64,000 nucleotides of DNA from an uncultured Eubacterium sp. (lineage in GTDB: Bacteria > Bacillota > Clostridia > Lachnospirales > Lachnospiraceae). Below the pieces are notes generated by a model. That model was given only the letters and a program-made list of their open reading frames with translations, was not told where the DNA came from and did not search any database. Shown in pieces: positions 7,111-16,004 of the stretch (within the stretch, counting starts at the first letter, position 1; the number at the start of each line of letters is the position of its first letter). The position numbers and the translations under genes were made by a program. The stretch lies in NCBI GenBank assembly GCA_934338065.1, contig CAKRGX010000007.1, positions 1 to 64,000 on the forward strand. Direction: 5' to 3'.

Positions 7111-8289
7111 ATGAAAGAACTTGAGTTGAAATATGGTTGTAATCCAAATCAGAAGCCATCTAAAATCTATAGAAAAGATGGCGAACTTCCAATCAAAGTA
7201 TTAAATGGAAAGCCAGGTTATATTAATTTTCTGGATGCATTTAATGGCTGGCAGCTGGTTAGTGAATTAAAGAAAGCAACAGGACTTCCGGCTGCTACTT
7301 CATTCAAACATGTATCACCGGCAGGAGCTGCAGTTGGTCTGCCATTGTCAGAGGTAGAATCAAAAATTTACTGGGTGGACGATCTTGGCGAATTATCACC
7401 ATTAGCGGCTGCTTATGCAAGAGCGCGTGGCGCTGACCGTATGTCATCCTATGGTGATTTCATTGCTTTGTCAGATGTATGTGATGTATCAGCGGCAAAG
7501 ATGATTAAGAGAGAATTTTCAGATGGTATCATTGCTCCAGGCTATGAACCGGAAGCATTAGAGTTACTGAAAGAAAAGAAAAAAGGTACTTATGCGATCA
7601 TTGAGATCGATCCGGATTATGCACCGGATCCGATTGAGCATAAAGAAGTGTTTGGCATTACCTTTGAACAGGGAAGAAACGAGTTGAACATTGGCAAAGA
7701 CTTCTTCCAGAATATTGTTACCGAGAATAAGGACTTACCGGAAAGTGCTAAAATTGATATGACAGTAGCCATGATTACTTTAAAATATACCCAGTCCAAT
7801 TCAGTATGTTTTGTTAAAGGCGGACAGGCAATTGGTATCGGTGCAGGGCAGCAGTCACGTATTCATTGTACCCGTCTGGCTGGACAGAAAGCAGATAACT
7901 GGCTCTTGCGCCAGTCTCCGCAGGTACTTGGACTTCCGTTTAAAGAGGGCATGAAACGTGCAGAACGTGATAACGCAATTGATAACTATATTGGCGAGGA
8001 TTATATGGATGTTCTGGCTGACGGATGCTGGGAAAAATACTTTACAGAGAAACCTCCTGTGTTTACGAAAGAAGAAAAGAAAAAATGGTTATCTGAATAT
8101 GCTAAGGATGTTACGTTGGGATCGGATGCGTTCTTCCCATTTGATGACAATATTGAGCGGGCTTACCGCAGTGGCGTAAAATATATTGCACAGCCGGGCG
8201 GCTCAATCCGGGATCAGGATTGTATTGATGCCTGTAACCGGCATGGAATGGTAATGAGTTTTACCGGTATTCGTTTGTTCCATCACTAA
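7111..8289 (+). CDS. AICAR transformylase (stand-alone PurH C-terminal domain)
   Basis: The 392-aa protein transfers a formyl group from 10-formyl-THF to AICAR (ZMP), giving FAICAR. It contains the AICARFT landmarks [15 protein letters not shown] (the Lys-His of the active site), [52 protein letters not shown] and the terminal [17 protein letters not shown]. The N-terminal IMP-cyclohydrolase domain of ordinary PurH (about 520 aa) is absent; that step is supplied by the upstream gene. AAAGGGG precedes the ATG at 7111. Both genes should be switched on when ZMP accumulates. Confidence 0.93.
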   Translation: MKELELKYGCNPNQKPSKIYRKDGELPIKVLNGKPGYINFLDAFNGWQLVSELKKATGLPAATSFKHVSPAGAAVGLPLSEVESKIYWVDDLGELSPLAAAYARARGADRMSSYGDFIALSDVCDVSAAKMIKREFSDGIIAPGYEPEALELLKEKKKGTYAIIEIDPDYAPDPIEHKEVFGITFEQGRNELNIGKDFFQNIVTENKDLPESAKIDMTVAMITLKYTQSNSVCFVKGGQAIGIGAGQQSRIHCTRLAGQKADNWLLRQSPQVLGLPFKEGMKRAERDNAIDNYIGEDYMDVLADGCWEKYFTEKPPVFTKEEKKKWLSEYAKDVTLGSDAFFPFDDNIERAYRSGVKYIAQPGGSIRDQDCIDACNRHGMVMSFTGIRLFHH

Positions 8290-8294
8290 TTATG

Positions 8295-8327
8295 ATTGTA
8301 ACCTATTTATGATAAAAAGGTTGACAT
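8295..8327 (+). promoter_or_regulatory. Candidate BirA (biotin repressor) operator
   Basis: ATTGTAACC (8295-8303), 15-base spacer, GGTTGACAT (8319-8327). This resembles the Firmicute BirA site, an inverted TTGTTAACC/GGTTAACAA pair with a 14-16 base spacer. The right half overlaps the -35 box of the bioB promoter. Each half deviates at one or two bases from the usual sequence. Confidence 0.5.
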
Positions 8328-8348
8328 TCTGACTTTCGATGTTAGAAT
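8321..8348 (+). promoter_or_regulatory. bioB promoter
   Basis: TTGACA (8321-8326), 16-base spacer, TAGAAT (8343-8348), 37 bases before the bioB start. Confidence 0.65.
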
Positions 8349-8384
8349 AGACCTATATATAAAAAATCAGAAATGGGGATAACA

Positions 8385-9344
8385 ATGATAGAACAAATGG
8401 TAAATCAAATAATTGCGGGACGTCAGTTGAAACGTGAAGATGATCTGTCTTTTCTGATTGACACCGACTGTCGGGAGTTAACGGCAGGGGCAGACCGGAT
8501 CCGCGAACAGTTATGTGGCAATCATGTAGATTTGTGTACGATCATAAATGGTCGTGCTGGCCGCTGCAGCGAGAATTGCAAGTTTTGTGCGCAATCCGGT
8601 CATCATCATACAGGTGCAGAAGAGTATGGGGTGTTGGAAAAACAGGAACTTGTTGATGCATGTAAACATTATGAAAAAAGCGGTGCCCATCGATTTTCTA
8701 TTGTGACAGCAGGACGTACACTGACTGGCAGTGATTTTGATCAGACAGTAGAAGCGTATGAACTGATGGCAGGAGAGTGTCCCCGTATGATGTTATGCGC
8801 TTCTCATGGTTTGTTGACGGAAGAGCAGATGACTGCTTTGCGTAAAGCGGGAGTGACAAGATATCACGCCAATATTGAGACATCCCGCCGAAACTTTCCC
8901 AATATTTGTACCACGCATACTTTTGAGGATAAGATCGCTTGTATCAAGGCTGCTCAGAAGGCTGGTCTGCAAGTGTGCTCCGGTGGCATTATCGGTATGG
9001 GAGAGACTTGGGAAGATCGTATTGACATGGCACTTACACTGGCAGAACTTAAGGTGGATTCAATACCGTTAAATGCATTGATTCCAATACCTGGTACGCC
9101 TTTTGAGGATATGGTGCCTTTGACCGAGGATGAAATCCTGCGTACGATAGCAATCTTTCGTTTTATAAATCCTAAAGCAGATGTTAGATTAGCTGCCGGA
9201 CGTACCTTACTGGAAGATAGTGGGAAAAATGCTTTTTTTGCCGGTGCAAATGCAACGATAACAGGAGATATGCTTACTACTTCAGGTAATAATACGGAAG
9301 AAGATAAAGAGATGCTGACTGCCTGTGGGTTTGACATAGGATAA
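8385..9344 (+). CDS. bioB: Biotin synthase
   Basis: The 319-aa radical-SAM enzyme inserts sulfur into dethiobiotin to make biotin. The [4Fe-4S] motif CSENCKFC gives C61, C65 and C68, and HRFSIVTAGR, YHANIETS, CSGGIIGMGE, NALIPIPGTP and RLAAGRTLL are BioB landmarks. The start at 8385 uses GGGGA (8375-8379); the in-frame ATG at 8373 overlaps that site and is less likely. No other biotin genes lie nearby, so dethiobiotin must come from elsewhere in the genome or from the environment. The promoter overlaps a BirA-like operator. Confidence 0.93.
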   Translation: MIEQMVNQIIAGRQLKREDDLSFLIDTDCRELTAGADRIREQLCGNHVDLCTIINGRAGRCSENCKFCAQSGHHHTGAEEYGVLEKQELVDACKHYEKSGAHRFSIVTAGRTLTGSDFDQTVEAYELMAGECPRMMLCASHGLLTEEQMTALRKAGVTRYHANIETSRRNFPNICTTHTFEDKIACIKAAQKAGLQVCSGGIIGMGETWEDRIDMALTLAELKVDSIPLNALIPIPGTPFEDMVPLTEDEILRTIAIFRFINPKADVRLAAGRTLLEDSGKNAFFAGANATITGDMLTTSGNNTEEDKEMLTACGFDIG

Positions 9345-9426
9345 GAGGGAAGAGTCGTGTGAATGAGGTATTACTCCTGCAGATCTGATACAGCGGTAAA
9401 AAGATCGGTAATATATGGAGGTAGGT

Positions 9427-10674
9427 ATGGTAACGATGAAAAAACCACCCATGGGGTGGAATAGCTATGATTACTATGATACAACGGTAAATGAAGAACA
9501 GATAAAAGCAAATGCAGATTATATGGCAGAACATTTAAAACCGCATGGCTGGGAATATATTGTGGTAGATATTGAGTGGTATTCGCATGATGCGGGTACT
9601 CAGCGCGATAAGCATCAATATATACCGTTCTGGGATGTGGAGATGGATGAGTATTCTCGTCTGATTCCCTGTCCACAACGATTCCCTTCATCAGCAGGTG
9701 GAAATGGTTTTGCTCCTCTGGCAAAATATGTGCATGATCTGGGACTAAAGTTTGGCATTCATATTATGCGGGGGATACCGCGTATTGCTGCGCATCATCA
9801 TGGCAGGATACTGGGATCGGAGCATACAGCGAATGAGATTGCCGGACCTTACAATATCTGTTATTGGAATCCGGATATGTACGGAGTGCTTCCTGGGGAG
9901 CCGGGTGCGCAGGAATACTATGATTCCCTGATGGCACTTTATGCGGAGTGGGGAGTTGATTTCGTTAAGTGCGATGATATATGCCGTTTGGATGCGGATA
10001 CTGCGAAAGAAGAGATTGCTATGCTTCATAAAGCAATTGAAAAGTGTGGACGAGATATTGTGCTTAGTCTGTCACCCGGTCCTGCTCTTGTAGAGATTGC
10101 AGAATATTATCATGAAAATGCAAACATGTGGCGTATTACGGATGATTTCTGGGATCATTGGGAGTCTCTGCGTGACATGTTCGATCGCTGCCGAAATTGG
10201 CAGGATTATGTACGTGATGGTGGCTATCCGGATTGTGATATGCTTCCACTTGGATGGCTTGGCAAGGGATTTGGTGATGAACGTCAGACGAATTTCACGA
10301 AAGCAGAGCAGCGTACGATGATGACTTTGTGGAGCATCTTCCGCTCTCCGATGATGCTGGGAGCAGAGATGACGAAGCTGGATGAATGGACGCTATCCCT
10401 TCTTACAAATGATCGTGTGTTACGTCTGTTAGAAAATTCATCCGAGGCAAAAGAAGTTTTTCGTGATGAGGATGTGATCGTATGGAAGGCAAAAGGACGA
10501 TATGACAAAGCAGAATATACGGCTGTTTTTAATATTTCAGAGAAGGATATCGAAGTTGTTCCGATGAAATATACAGAGACGAAAATGGGACAGAATCTGT
10601 GGTCAGGTGAATCGACAGATCTCTCAAAGAAGCAGTGTATTGGGACTCATGATTGTCTTTTGATCGAAGAATAG
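9427..10674 (+). CDS. GH27-family glycosidase (alpha-galactosidase-like)
   Basis: The 415-aa protein has no signal peptide and is therefore intracellular. Near its start it has the GH27 signature PMGWNSYDYYDT; VVDIEWY follows, then the nucleophile strand DFVKCDDIC (Asp183) and the likely acid/base Asp in MWRITDDFWDHW (Asp239 or 240). Retaining GH27 enzymes hydrolyse terminal alpha-galactosides, and some act on beta-L-arabinopyranosides or related sugars, so the substrate is not certain. GGAGG (9417-9421) supports the ATG at 9427. It stands alone with no transporter beside it. Confidence 0.85.
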   Translation: MVTMKKPPMGWNSYDYYDTTVNEEQIKANADYMAEHLKPHGWEYIVVDIEWYSHDAGTQRDKHQYIPFWDVEMDEYSRLIPCPQRFPSSAGGNGFAPLAKYVHDLGLKFGIHIMRGIPRIAAHHHGRILGSEHTANEIAGPYNICYWNPDMYGVLPGEPGAQEYYDSLMALYAEWGVDFVKCDDICRLDADTAKEEIAMLHKAIEKCGRDIVLSLSPGPALVEIAEYYHENANMWRITDDFWDHWESLRDMFDRCRNWQDYVRDGGYPDCDMLPLGWLGKGFGDERQTNFTKAEQRTMMTLWSIFRSPMMLGAEMTKLDEWTLSLLTNDRVLRLLENSSEAKEVFRDEDVIVWKAKGRYDKAEYTAVFNISEKDIEVVPMKYTETKMGQNLWSGESTDLSKKQCIGTHDCLLIEE

Positions 10675-10677
10675 TGC

Positions 10678-10706
10678 TTGATTTTGGCATTGGTAAATTG
10701 TATACT
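10678..10706 (+). promoter_or_regulatory. Promoter of the flavodiiron protein gene
   Basis: TTGATT (10678-10683), 17-base spacer, TATACT (10701-10706), 40 bases before the start codon. Confidence 0.65.
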
Positions 10707-10745
10707 GAACTTATGTTGATTATCATTTCTAAGGAGGAACGGGAC

Positions 10746-11909
10746 ATGAGTAAAGTTACAATTTCCGATGCCATTCGTTATGTTGGAGTCGATGATAAAG
10801 ATCTGGATCTGTTTGAAGGACAGTATATCATTCCGAATGGTGTATCATATAACTCTTATCTGATCATGGATGATAAGATTGCATTGATGGATACGGTGGA
10901 TGCAAGAAAAACGCAAGAATGGCTGGAGAATGTTGAGACAGAATTAGGCGGCAGAACGCCTGATTATCTGGTTATTTCACATTTAGAGCCGGATCACAGT
11001 GGAAGTATTGATGCTGTGACAGCAAAGTATCCACAGATGAAGCTGGTTGGAAATGTGAAAATATTTAACATGCTGCCTCAGTTTTCTGATATTGATATCG
11101 AGGATCGTAAGGTGGTCGTGGCGGAAGGTGATACACTGGAGCTGGGGAGCCATACACTTTCTTTTATCATGGCGCCGATGGTACATTGGCCGGAGGTTAT
11201 GGTGGAGTATGAGGCATCGGAGAAGGTATTGTTCTCAGCCGATGCTTTTGGAAAATTTGGAGCACTCGATACAGAAGAGGATTGGGCTTGTGAGGCTCGT
11301 CGTTATTATTTTAACATTGTTGGTAAATATGGTGTACAGGCAGCCGCCCTATTGAAAAAGGCAGCAGCGCTTCCAATCGAAAAGATATGTCCGCTGCATG
11401 GACCGGTCCTGCAGGAGAACCTTTCCTATTACATAGATAAATACCAGAAATGGACAAGCTATGAAGCCGAAGATGAAGGTGTTTTTATTGCCTATGCTTC
11501 GATACATGGCAATACGGGAAAAGCTGCGGAGAAGCTGGCAGAGATTTTAAGAGAAAAGGGTGTGGCAAAGGTAGTGGTAAGTGACCTGTCTCGTGAAGAT
11601 ATGGCAGAGGCCGTTGAAGATGCTTTCCGCTATGATAAGATCGTGCTTGCCTGCGCCACTTACGACGGGGGCTTGTTCTCTCCGATGCAGGATTTCTTAT
11701 ACCGGCTCGGACATAAAAATTTCCAAAACAAAAAAATTGCTTTTATGGAAAATGGAAGCTGGGGTCCGATCGCAAATAAGAAAATGAGAGATGTGGTAGA
11801 ATCAATGAAAAATATGACTTTATGTGACAATACTGTTACGATTAAGTCAACGATGAAGCAGGACAATATTGCTCAGATGGAAGTGATGGCAGATGAACTG
11901 TTAGGATGA
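10746..11909 (+). CDS. fprA: Flavodiiron protein (O2/NO reductase)
   Basis: The 387-aa cytosolic protein reduces O2 to water, or NO to N2O, protecting anaerobes from oxygen. The N-terminal metallo-beta-lactamase-like domain keeps all diiron ligands: H79-x-E81-x-D83-H84 in SHLEPDHSG, H147 (MVHWPE), D166 (SADAFG) and H218 (CPLHGP). From about residue 245 a flavodoxin domain binds FMN (IAYASIHGNTGKAAE). There is no rubredoxin fusion, so electrons come from a separate rubredoxin or NADH partner. AAGGAGG (10731-10737) fixes the start; longer in-frame starts lie before the promoter. Confidence 0.94.
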   Translation: MSKVTISDAIRYVGVDDKDLDLFEGQYIIPNGVSYNSYLIMDDKIALMDTVDARKTQEWLENVETELGGRTPDYLVISHLEPDHSGSIDAVTAKYPQMKLVGNVKIFNMLPQFSDIDIEDRKVVVAEGDTLELGSHTLSFIMAPMVHWPEVMVEYEASEKVLFSADAFGKFGALDTEEDWACEARRYYFNIVGKYGVQAAALLKKAAALPIEKICPLHGPVLQENLSYYIDKYQKWTSYEAEDEGVFIAYASIHGNTGKAAEKLAEILREKGVAKVVVSDLSREDMAEAVEDAFRYDKIVLACATYDGGLFSPMQDFLYRLGHKNFQNKKIAFMENGSWGPIANKKMRDVVESMKNMTLCDNTVTIKSTMKQDNIAQMEVMADELLG

Positions 11910-11944
11910 TTCTGGTTTGTTAAGGGTATTATTTAGTAAAAAAT

Positions 11945-11988
11945 GAGAGCCGGGTGTATTTTGATTATTTGCCTGGCTCTCGTTTTTT
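11945..11988. terminator. Bidirectional terminator between fprA and the DUF4317 gene
   Basis: GAGAGCCGGG (11945-11954) pairs with CCTGGCTCTC (11972-11981). TTTTTT follows on the plus strand, and a run of six As precedes, giving a U-tract on the minus strand as well. It serves both convergent genes; the plus-strand U-tract touches the stop codon of the minus-strand gene. Confidence 0.85.
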
Positions 11989-13138
11989 AGTTATTCTCGT
12001 CCTGGCTGACCAGGTCAGAAACAATCTGAATCCCATTTACTTCAACAAGGTCATTGATCTCAATGACAAGACATGGCACACCATCGATGATTTTTGTTTC
12101 AACAAGATCGGTTCGCTCCGGATTTACCTGAACGGTTACATCAGGAGTCCGCACTTCGAATTTACGCGTGTTTGAAATGTTTGCTGCCATCAGGGTTTCT
12201 TTTTCACCGATTGTCTCATCAAACCGTGTTTCAAACTGTTCGATCTGTTCTTCTTCAACACCGCTCTTTTCTAAAAGTTTTGCCATATCTGCTTTGTCGA
12301 GAGAAAGAGGCTCCGGATTTTCTTTATTTTCTTCTACCATATGATTTAAATTTTCATGAATAGACTTTACCATTTCATAATCACATTCTAATCCCAGTGA
12401 CTCTTCTACGATAGCATTAAAGGTTTCCTTCTGGCTTTTGGCAGGGAGAGGCATCTGACATCCCAGCACATTTTCTGTTATGGCAAGATCTAGATCATCG
12501 GAGTTCTTTGAGTAATATAACAGGCTGTGAATATCCATATTCCGGTCATTAAATGCCGGAAAGAGAAAGCCCAGTTCCGGTGGCTGTACGAGCCAGTCGC
12601 GAATCCGGTCTTGGATGTTATTTGTCTCGACATTATAGCACAAGCCTGGTTTGGTTAATTTAACTGGACAGATGCTGCAGAGGAGGTAATTATATACATA
12701 TTCGGAGGCATCGAAGTTTTCAATTCCATCGGTTGTAATCTTTGGAATATCATAAGCATCATGGATTAATATGATAAAGTAATTTTCCGGGTAATTGTAG
12801 TTTTCGATGATTTTATCATAGAATTGATCTAACAGGTCTTCGTCCGTAAGTCTGCTTTCTAATAGCTTCATCAGAAAGACCTGCGTTCCCGCTTCATCGG
12901 TTTCCTGCTCGGATGGGAATTCCATATTCATTAGCGTTTTCCCGATAGATCCGGAAAGTGTTTTTCGGAAAATGTCTATGTATTTGAACATTTCTTCTTC
13001 GGGAAGACCAAGAAAAGCTTCCTTCAATGTCATACGTTTTTCTTTTTCTGCATCGACGTAACAGCCACAGATACGTGTGATACTGCATTTGGTTTTGGTG
13101 AATCGTTTTTTTATCTCGGATATTTCTTTCTTGTTCAT
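11987..13138 (-). CDS. DUF4317 family protein, function unknown
   Basis: The 383-aa soluble acidic protein begins MNKKEISEIKKRFTKTKCSI and continues with ICGCYVDAEKEK, the recognisable start of DUF4317 proteins found across Lachnospiraceae and other clostridia. No catalytic motif or membrane segment is evident, and the function is not known. GGAGGATAAA upstream on the minus strand fixes the start at 13138. A 20-codon in-frame extension has no ribosome site. It is convergent with fprA and divergent from sigK, so it appears to be a single-gene unit. Confidence 0.82.
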   Translation of the reverse strand: MNKKEISEIKKRFTKTKCSITRICGCYVDAEKEKRMTLKEAFLGLPEEEMFKYIDIFRKTLSGSIGKTLMNMEFPSEQETDEAGTQVFLMKLLESRLTDEDLLDQFYDKIIENYNYPENYFIILIHDAYDIPKITTDGIENFDASEYVYNYLLCSICPVKLTKPGLCYNVETNNIQDRIRDWLVQPPELGFLFPAFNDRNMDIHSLLYYSKNSDDLDLAITENVLGCQMPLPAKSQKETFNAIVEESLGLECDYEMVKSIHENLNHMVEENKENPEPLSLDKADMAKLLEKSGVEEEQIEQFETRFDETIGEKETLMAANISNTRKFEVRTPDVTVQVNPERTDLVETKIIDGVPCLVIEINDLVEVNGIQIVSDLVSQDENN

Positions 13139-13314
13139 TTTATCCTCCATTCTGGAGCATTTTTGTGATGCTCCGGCACAATATAAATATCTTATCATAG
13201 ATTAGTCAGGCGTATCAACATTTTATTTTGTACTTTAAATTCTTTTTTTCGTCCAGGCACTTGTGGACAAAAAATCACATAGGATAAAAGTGATGATAAT
13301 CGCAGAGGTGCAGG

Positions 13315-13989
13315 ATGCAGGCTTTTCCACAACCACTAACTGTCGAGGAAGAAAATGAATATATTGAGAGATGGGAGCAGGGGGATCGGGAGGCAAGAAC
13401 TGTTCTCATTGAGCATAACCTGCGTCTGGTAGCCTATCTTGTGAAAAAATATAGCAATACAGATCATAGTGTAGATGACTTGATTTCCATTGGAACGATT
13501 GGTCTGATCAAGGCGGTGGACACGTATCGGCCGGGAAAAGGAGTGCGGCTGGCGACATATGCCTCCCGATGCATTGATAATGAACTTTTGATGACTTTCC
13601 GGAGTGACAAAAAGCAGTCAAGAGAAGTTTTTTTATATGAGCCGATCGGGTGTGATGATGGGGAGGGAAATTGTCTGAGTTTTCTTGATATTTTAGAAAG
13701 TGTGGATGAGGATATCCCGGAGCGGATGGAAAAAGAAGAAAAAATTTCCCGGTTATATTCTTTGATCGAGGAGAATCTGACAGAGCGGGAAAAACGTATC
13801 GTCCGTTTGAGGTATGGTGTTCCGGAATGTCCCAGAATCCCTGAGCGGCCGGAGGTGACGCAGCGGGAAATAGCAAGACAATTAGGTATTTCCCGCAGTT
13901 ATGTAAGCCGGATTGAGAAGAAAGCATTGCAGAAGTTACGATCGGCTTATGAGAAGAATGGAGGAAAACATGGCAGATCAGAAAATTGA
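13315..13989 (+). CDS. sigK: RNA polymerase sigma factor SigK (no pro-sequence)
   Basis: The 224-aa late mother-cell sporulation sigma factor begins MQAFPQPLTVEEE, matching mature SigK just after its pro-peptide. Region 2 has [18 protein letters not shown] (about residues 57-75) and YASRCIDNE. Region 4 has the HTH TQREIARQLGISRSYVSRIE, a SigK hallmark. An in-frame TAA at 13297-13299 excludes a longer N-terminus, so no pro-sequence can be encoded contiguously. GAGGTG (13305-13310) is the ribosome site. The gene is uninterrupted (no skin element) and overlaps the following protease gene by 20 bases. Confidence 0.9.
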   Translation: MQAFPQPLTVEEENEYIERWEQGDREARTVLIEHNLRLVAYLVKKYSNTDHSVDDLISIGTIGLIKAVDTYRPGKGVRLATYASRCIDNELLMTFRSDKKQSREVFLYEPIGCDDGEGNCLSFLDILESVDEDIPERMEKEEKISRLYSLIEENLTEREKRIVRLRYGVPECPRIPERPEVTQREIARQLGISRSYVSRIEKKALQKLRSAYEKNGGKHGRSEN

Positions 13990-15709
13990 AAATCTGTTGG
14001 AGTTGTCACTTGGGGTAGATGAAAGGACGCGGGAGAAAAGTGAAAATCTTAAAGTCGGATACGATCCGGGGGAGCGTAAATGGGAAGTTATCATTCGTCA
14101 TTCAGGTGGCGGTGATGCGCTGATTGGGAAGTATGATAATCTGGTATCATTGCTTGGTGGATATGCTATTGCAGAGGTCACAGAAGAACAACTGTTTCAA
14201 TTATCGGAGGAGCCATTGGTAGAATTTATTGAGAAGCCTAAGGCTCTTTCTTTTGCTGTTTATGAAGGAAAGCTTGTATCCTGTATTCCTCCTGTGCAGC
14301 GTCCGCCATATTCGCTCACCGGACAGGGAGTTGTGGTTGGAATTGTAGATAGCGGTATTGATATTTTTCATCCGGATTTTCGCAAGGAAGATGGAAGTAC
14401 AAGGATAATAGGACTTTGGGACCAGACAATAGCAGCACAGGAAGAAACGGGGCTGGTGCCGCCAGAGGGGTATGTGAGTGGTGTCTATTTTTCTGAGGAA
14501 CAACTAAATCAGATCCTGCAGTCCGGCAGTAGTTCCCCAACGGTAGATGGGAGCGGACATGGCACTCATGTAGCAGGTATTGCTGTGGGAAATGGGCGGG
14601 CCAGCCGTGGGGAAAATCGTGGAGTGGCATATGAAGCTGATATATTAGTTGTAAAATTGGGTGGAAAAACGGCAGACGAGCTGGCGCAGACAGCACAATT
14701 AATGCAGGGAATTGATTTTTGCGTTCGCATGGCTATCCGGCGTGGACAGCCACTGGCATTGAATCTAAGCTATGGCAATAATTATGGTTCGCATACAGGG
14801 ACTTCACTGATTGAAACTTATCTTGATACGGTTGCTAATATGGGGAGGACAACGATCTGTGTAGGAAGTGGAAATGAAGGAAATCTGGCAAGGCATGCTT
14901 CGACAGTTCTGGAACAGGAGACAGACTATTTGCTGGAACTTATTGTGGCACCGGGAGAGTCTGATCTGGCGATCCAGTTATGGAAACAATATGTGGACAC
15001 GTTTGAACTTCGTCTGATTGCTCCATCGGGCAGAGAGATTGTTTTGGGGCAGGATCTTCAGGGAATATATCGCTATTTTGTGGATGGAACAGAATTATTA
15101 TGGTATTTTGGAGAGCCGGCTCCTTATAGCATTACTCAGGAGATCTATCTAGAATTTCTGCCGGAAGAAAACAATGGATCGATTCGGAGCGGCATATGGA
15201 AACTTATAGTAATTCCACGGAATATTGTTGATGGCCGGGTGGATTTCTGGCTTCCAAGCGGAAGCAGCATCAATCGGGAAACCGGTTTTCTTGTGGCAGA
15301 TGCTGACCGGACCTTGACCATTCCATCGACGGCTTCGAATCCGATTACCGTGGGGGCATACAATGGTGCGACAGATAGTTATGCTCCTTTTTCCGGAAGG
15401 GGATATATCTGCTGCGGTCTGGTCAAGCCGGATCTGGCTGCGCCGGGTGTAGATATCGTATCGTGTGCACCGGGTGGTGGTTATGTTAGCCGTACAGGAA
15501 CTTCTATGGCATGTCCATTTGTTACGGGTAGTGCTGCGTTGCTTATGCAATATGGCATTGTAAGGGGGAGAGATCCTTATCTGTTTGGGCAGAAAGTGAA
15601 AGCTTATTTGATACGTGGTGCGAGACGCTTGCCGGCGTATGCAGAATATCCAAATGAAAGTGTTGGGTGGGGAGCACTGTGCGTAGCACGGAGTTTACCT
15701 GAAAAGTAA
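13970..15709 (+). CDS. Subtilisin-like (S8) serine protease, Csp-type
   Basis: The 579-aa protein has no signal peptide. The catalytic triad is complete: Asp127 in GIVDSGIDIFHPDF, His197 in GSGHGTHVAGIA and Ser512 in GTSMACPFVTG. The N-terminal roughly 110 residues (YDPGERKWEVIIRHSGG) resemble the prodomain of the clostridial Csp proteases that process the germination lytic enzyme SleC. The large insertion between His and Ser is also Csp-like. GGAGG supports the ATG at 13970, inside the end of sigK, implying translational coupling. A role in spore germination is inferred from family and neighbour. Confidence 0.85.
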   Translation: MADQKIENLLELSLGVDERTREKSENLKVGYDPGERKWEVIIRHSGGGDALIGKYDNLVSLLGGYAIAEVTEEQLFQLSEEPLVEFIEKPKALSFAVYEGKLVSCIPPVQRPPYSLTGQGVVVGIVDSGIDIFHPDFRKEDGSTRIIGLWDQTIAAQEETGLVPPEGYVSGVYFSEEQLNQILQSGSSSPTVDGSGHGTHVAGIAVGNGRASRGENRGVAYEADILVVKLGGKTADELAQTAQLMQGIDFCVRMAIRRGQPLALNLSYGNNYGSHTGTSLIETYLDTVANMGRTTICVGSGNEGNLARHASTVLEQETDYLLELIVAPGESDLAIQLWKQYVDTFELRLIAPSGREIVLGQDLQGIYRYFVDGTELLWYFGEPAPYSITQEIYLEFLPEENNGSIRSGIWKLIVIPRNIVDGRVDFWLPSGSSINRETGFLVADADRTLTIPSTASNPITVGAYNGATDSYAPFSGRGYICCGLVKPDLAAPGVDIVSCAPGGGYVSRTGTSMACPFVTGSAALLMQYGIVRGRDPYLFGQKVKAYLIRGARRLPAYAEYPNESVGWGALCVARSLPEK

Positions 15710-15723
15710 ATCGGGAAAAATAC

Positions 15724-15753
15724 TTGACATATAGGCAGATTGTTGACTAAAAT
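15724..15753 (+). promoter_or_regulatory. Candidate potABCD promoter
   Basis: TTGACA (15724-15729), 18-base spacer, TAAAAT (15748-15753). It would leave a leader of about 245 bases before potA, in which I recognise no riboswitch or terminator. Confidence 0.45.
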
Positions 15754-16004
15754 GGGTCTGATATGTAAAAAGCAATTTTGAATTATCTCAAACGGCAAAA
15801 ATCCGGAAGTCTCTGAAACCCATATATTTTTCTTTGATTACGGTTAATCCGGCTATGGATGAGTATAATATGATTTCTATGCCTTTGTGTATGCAGAATA
15901 AAATTGCACTAAGTGGATCTTATACTGAATTTAAAGTGGTAAGCAGGTTCATGTCTTAGTGCTTTTTCAGAATGTTGATCAGGAAAGAAAATGAGGAAAG
16001 AAAA

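Noticed and set aside
8954-9337. 127-codon minus-strand ORF in bioB
   Set aside because: Antisense shadow of a clear BioB; no start signals.
13315-13989. A split sigK with a skin element
   Set aside because: The gene is continuous from the mature N-terminus to the region 4 HTH.
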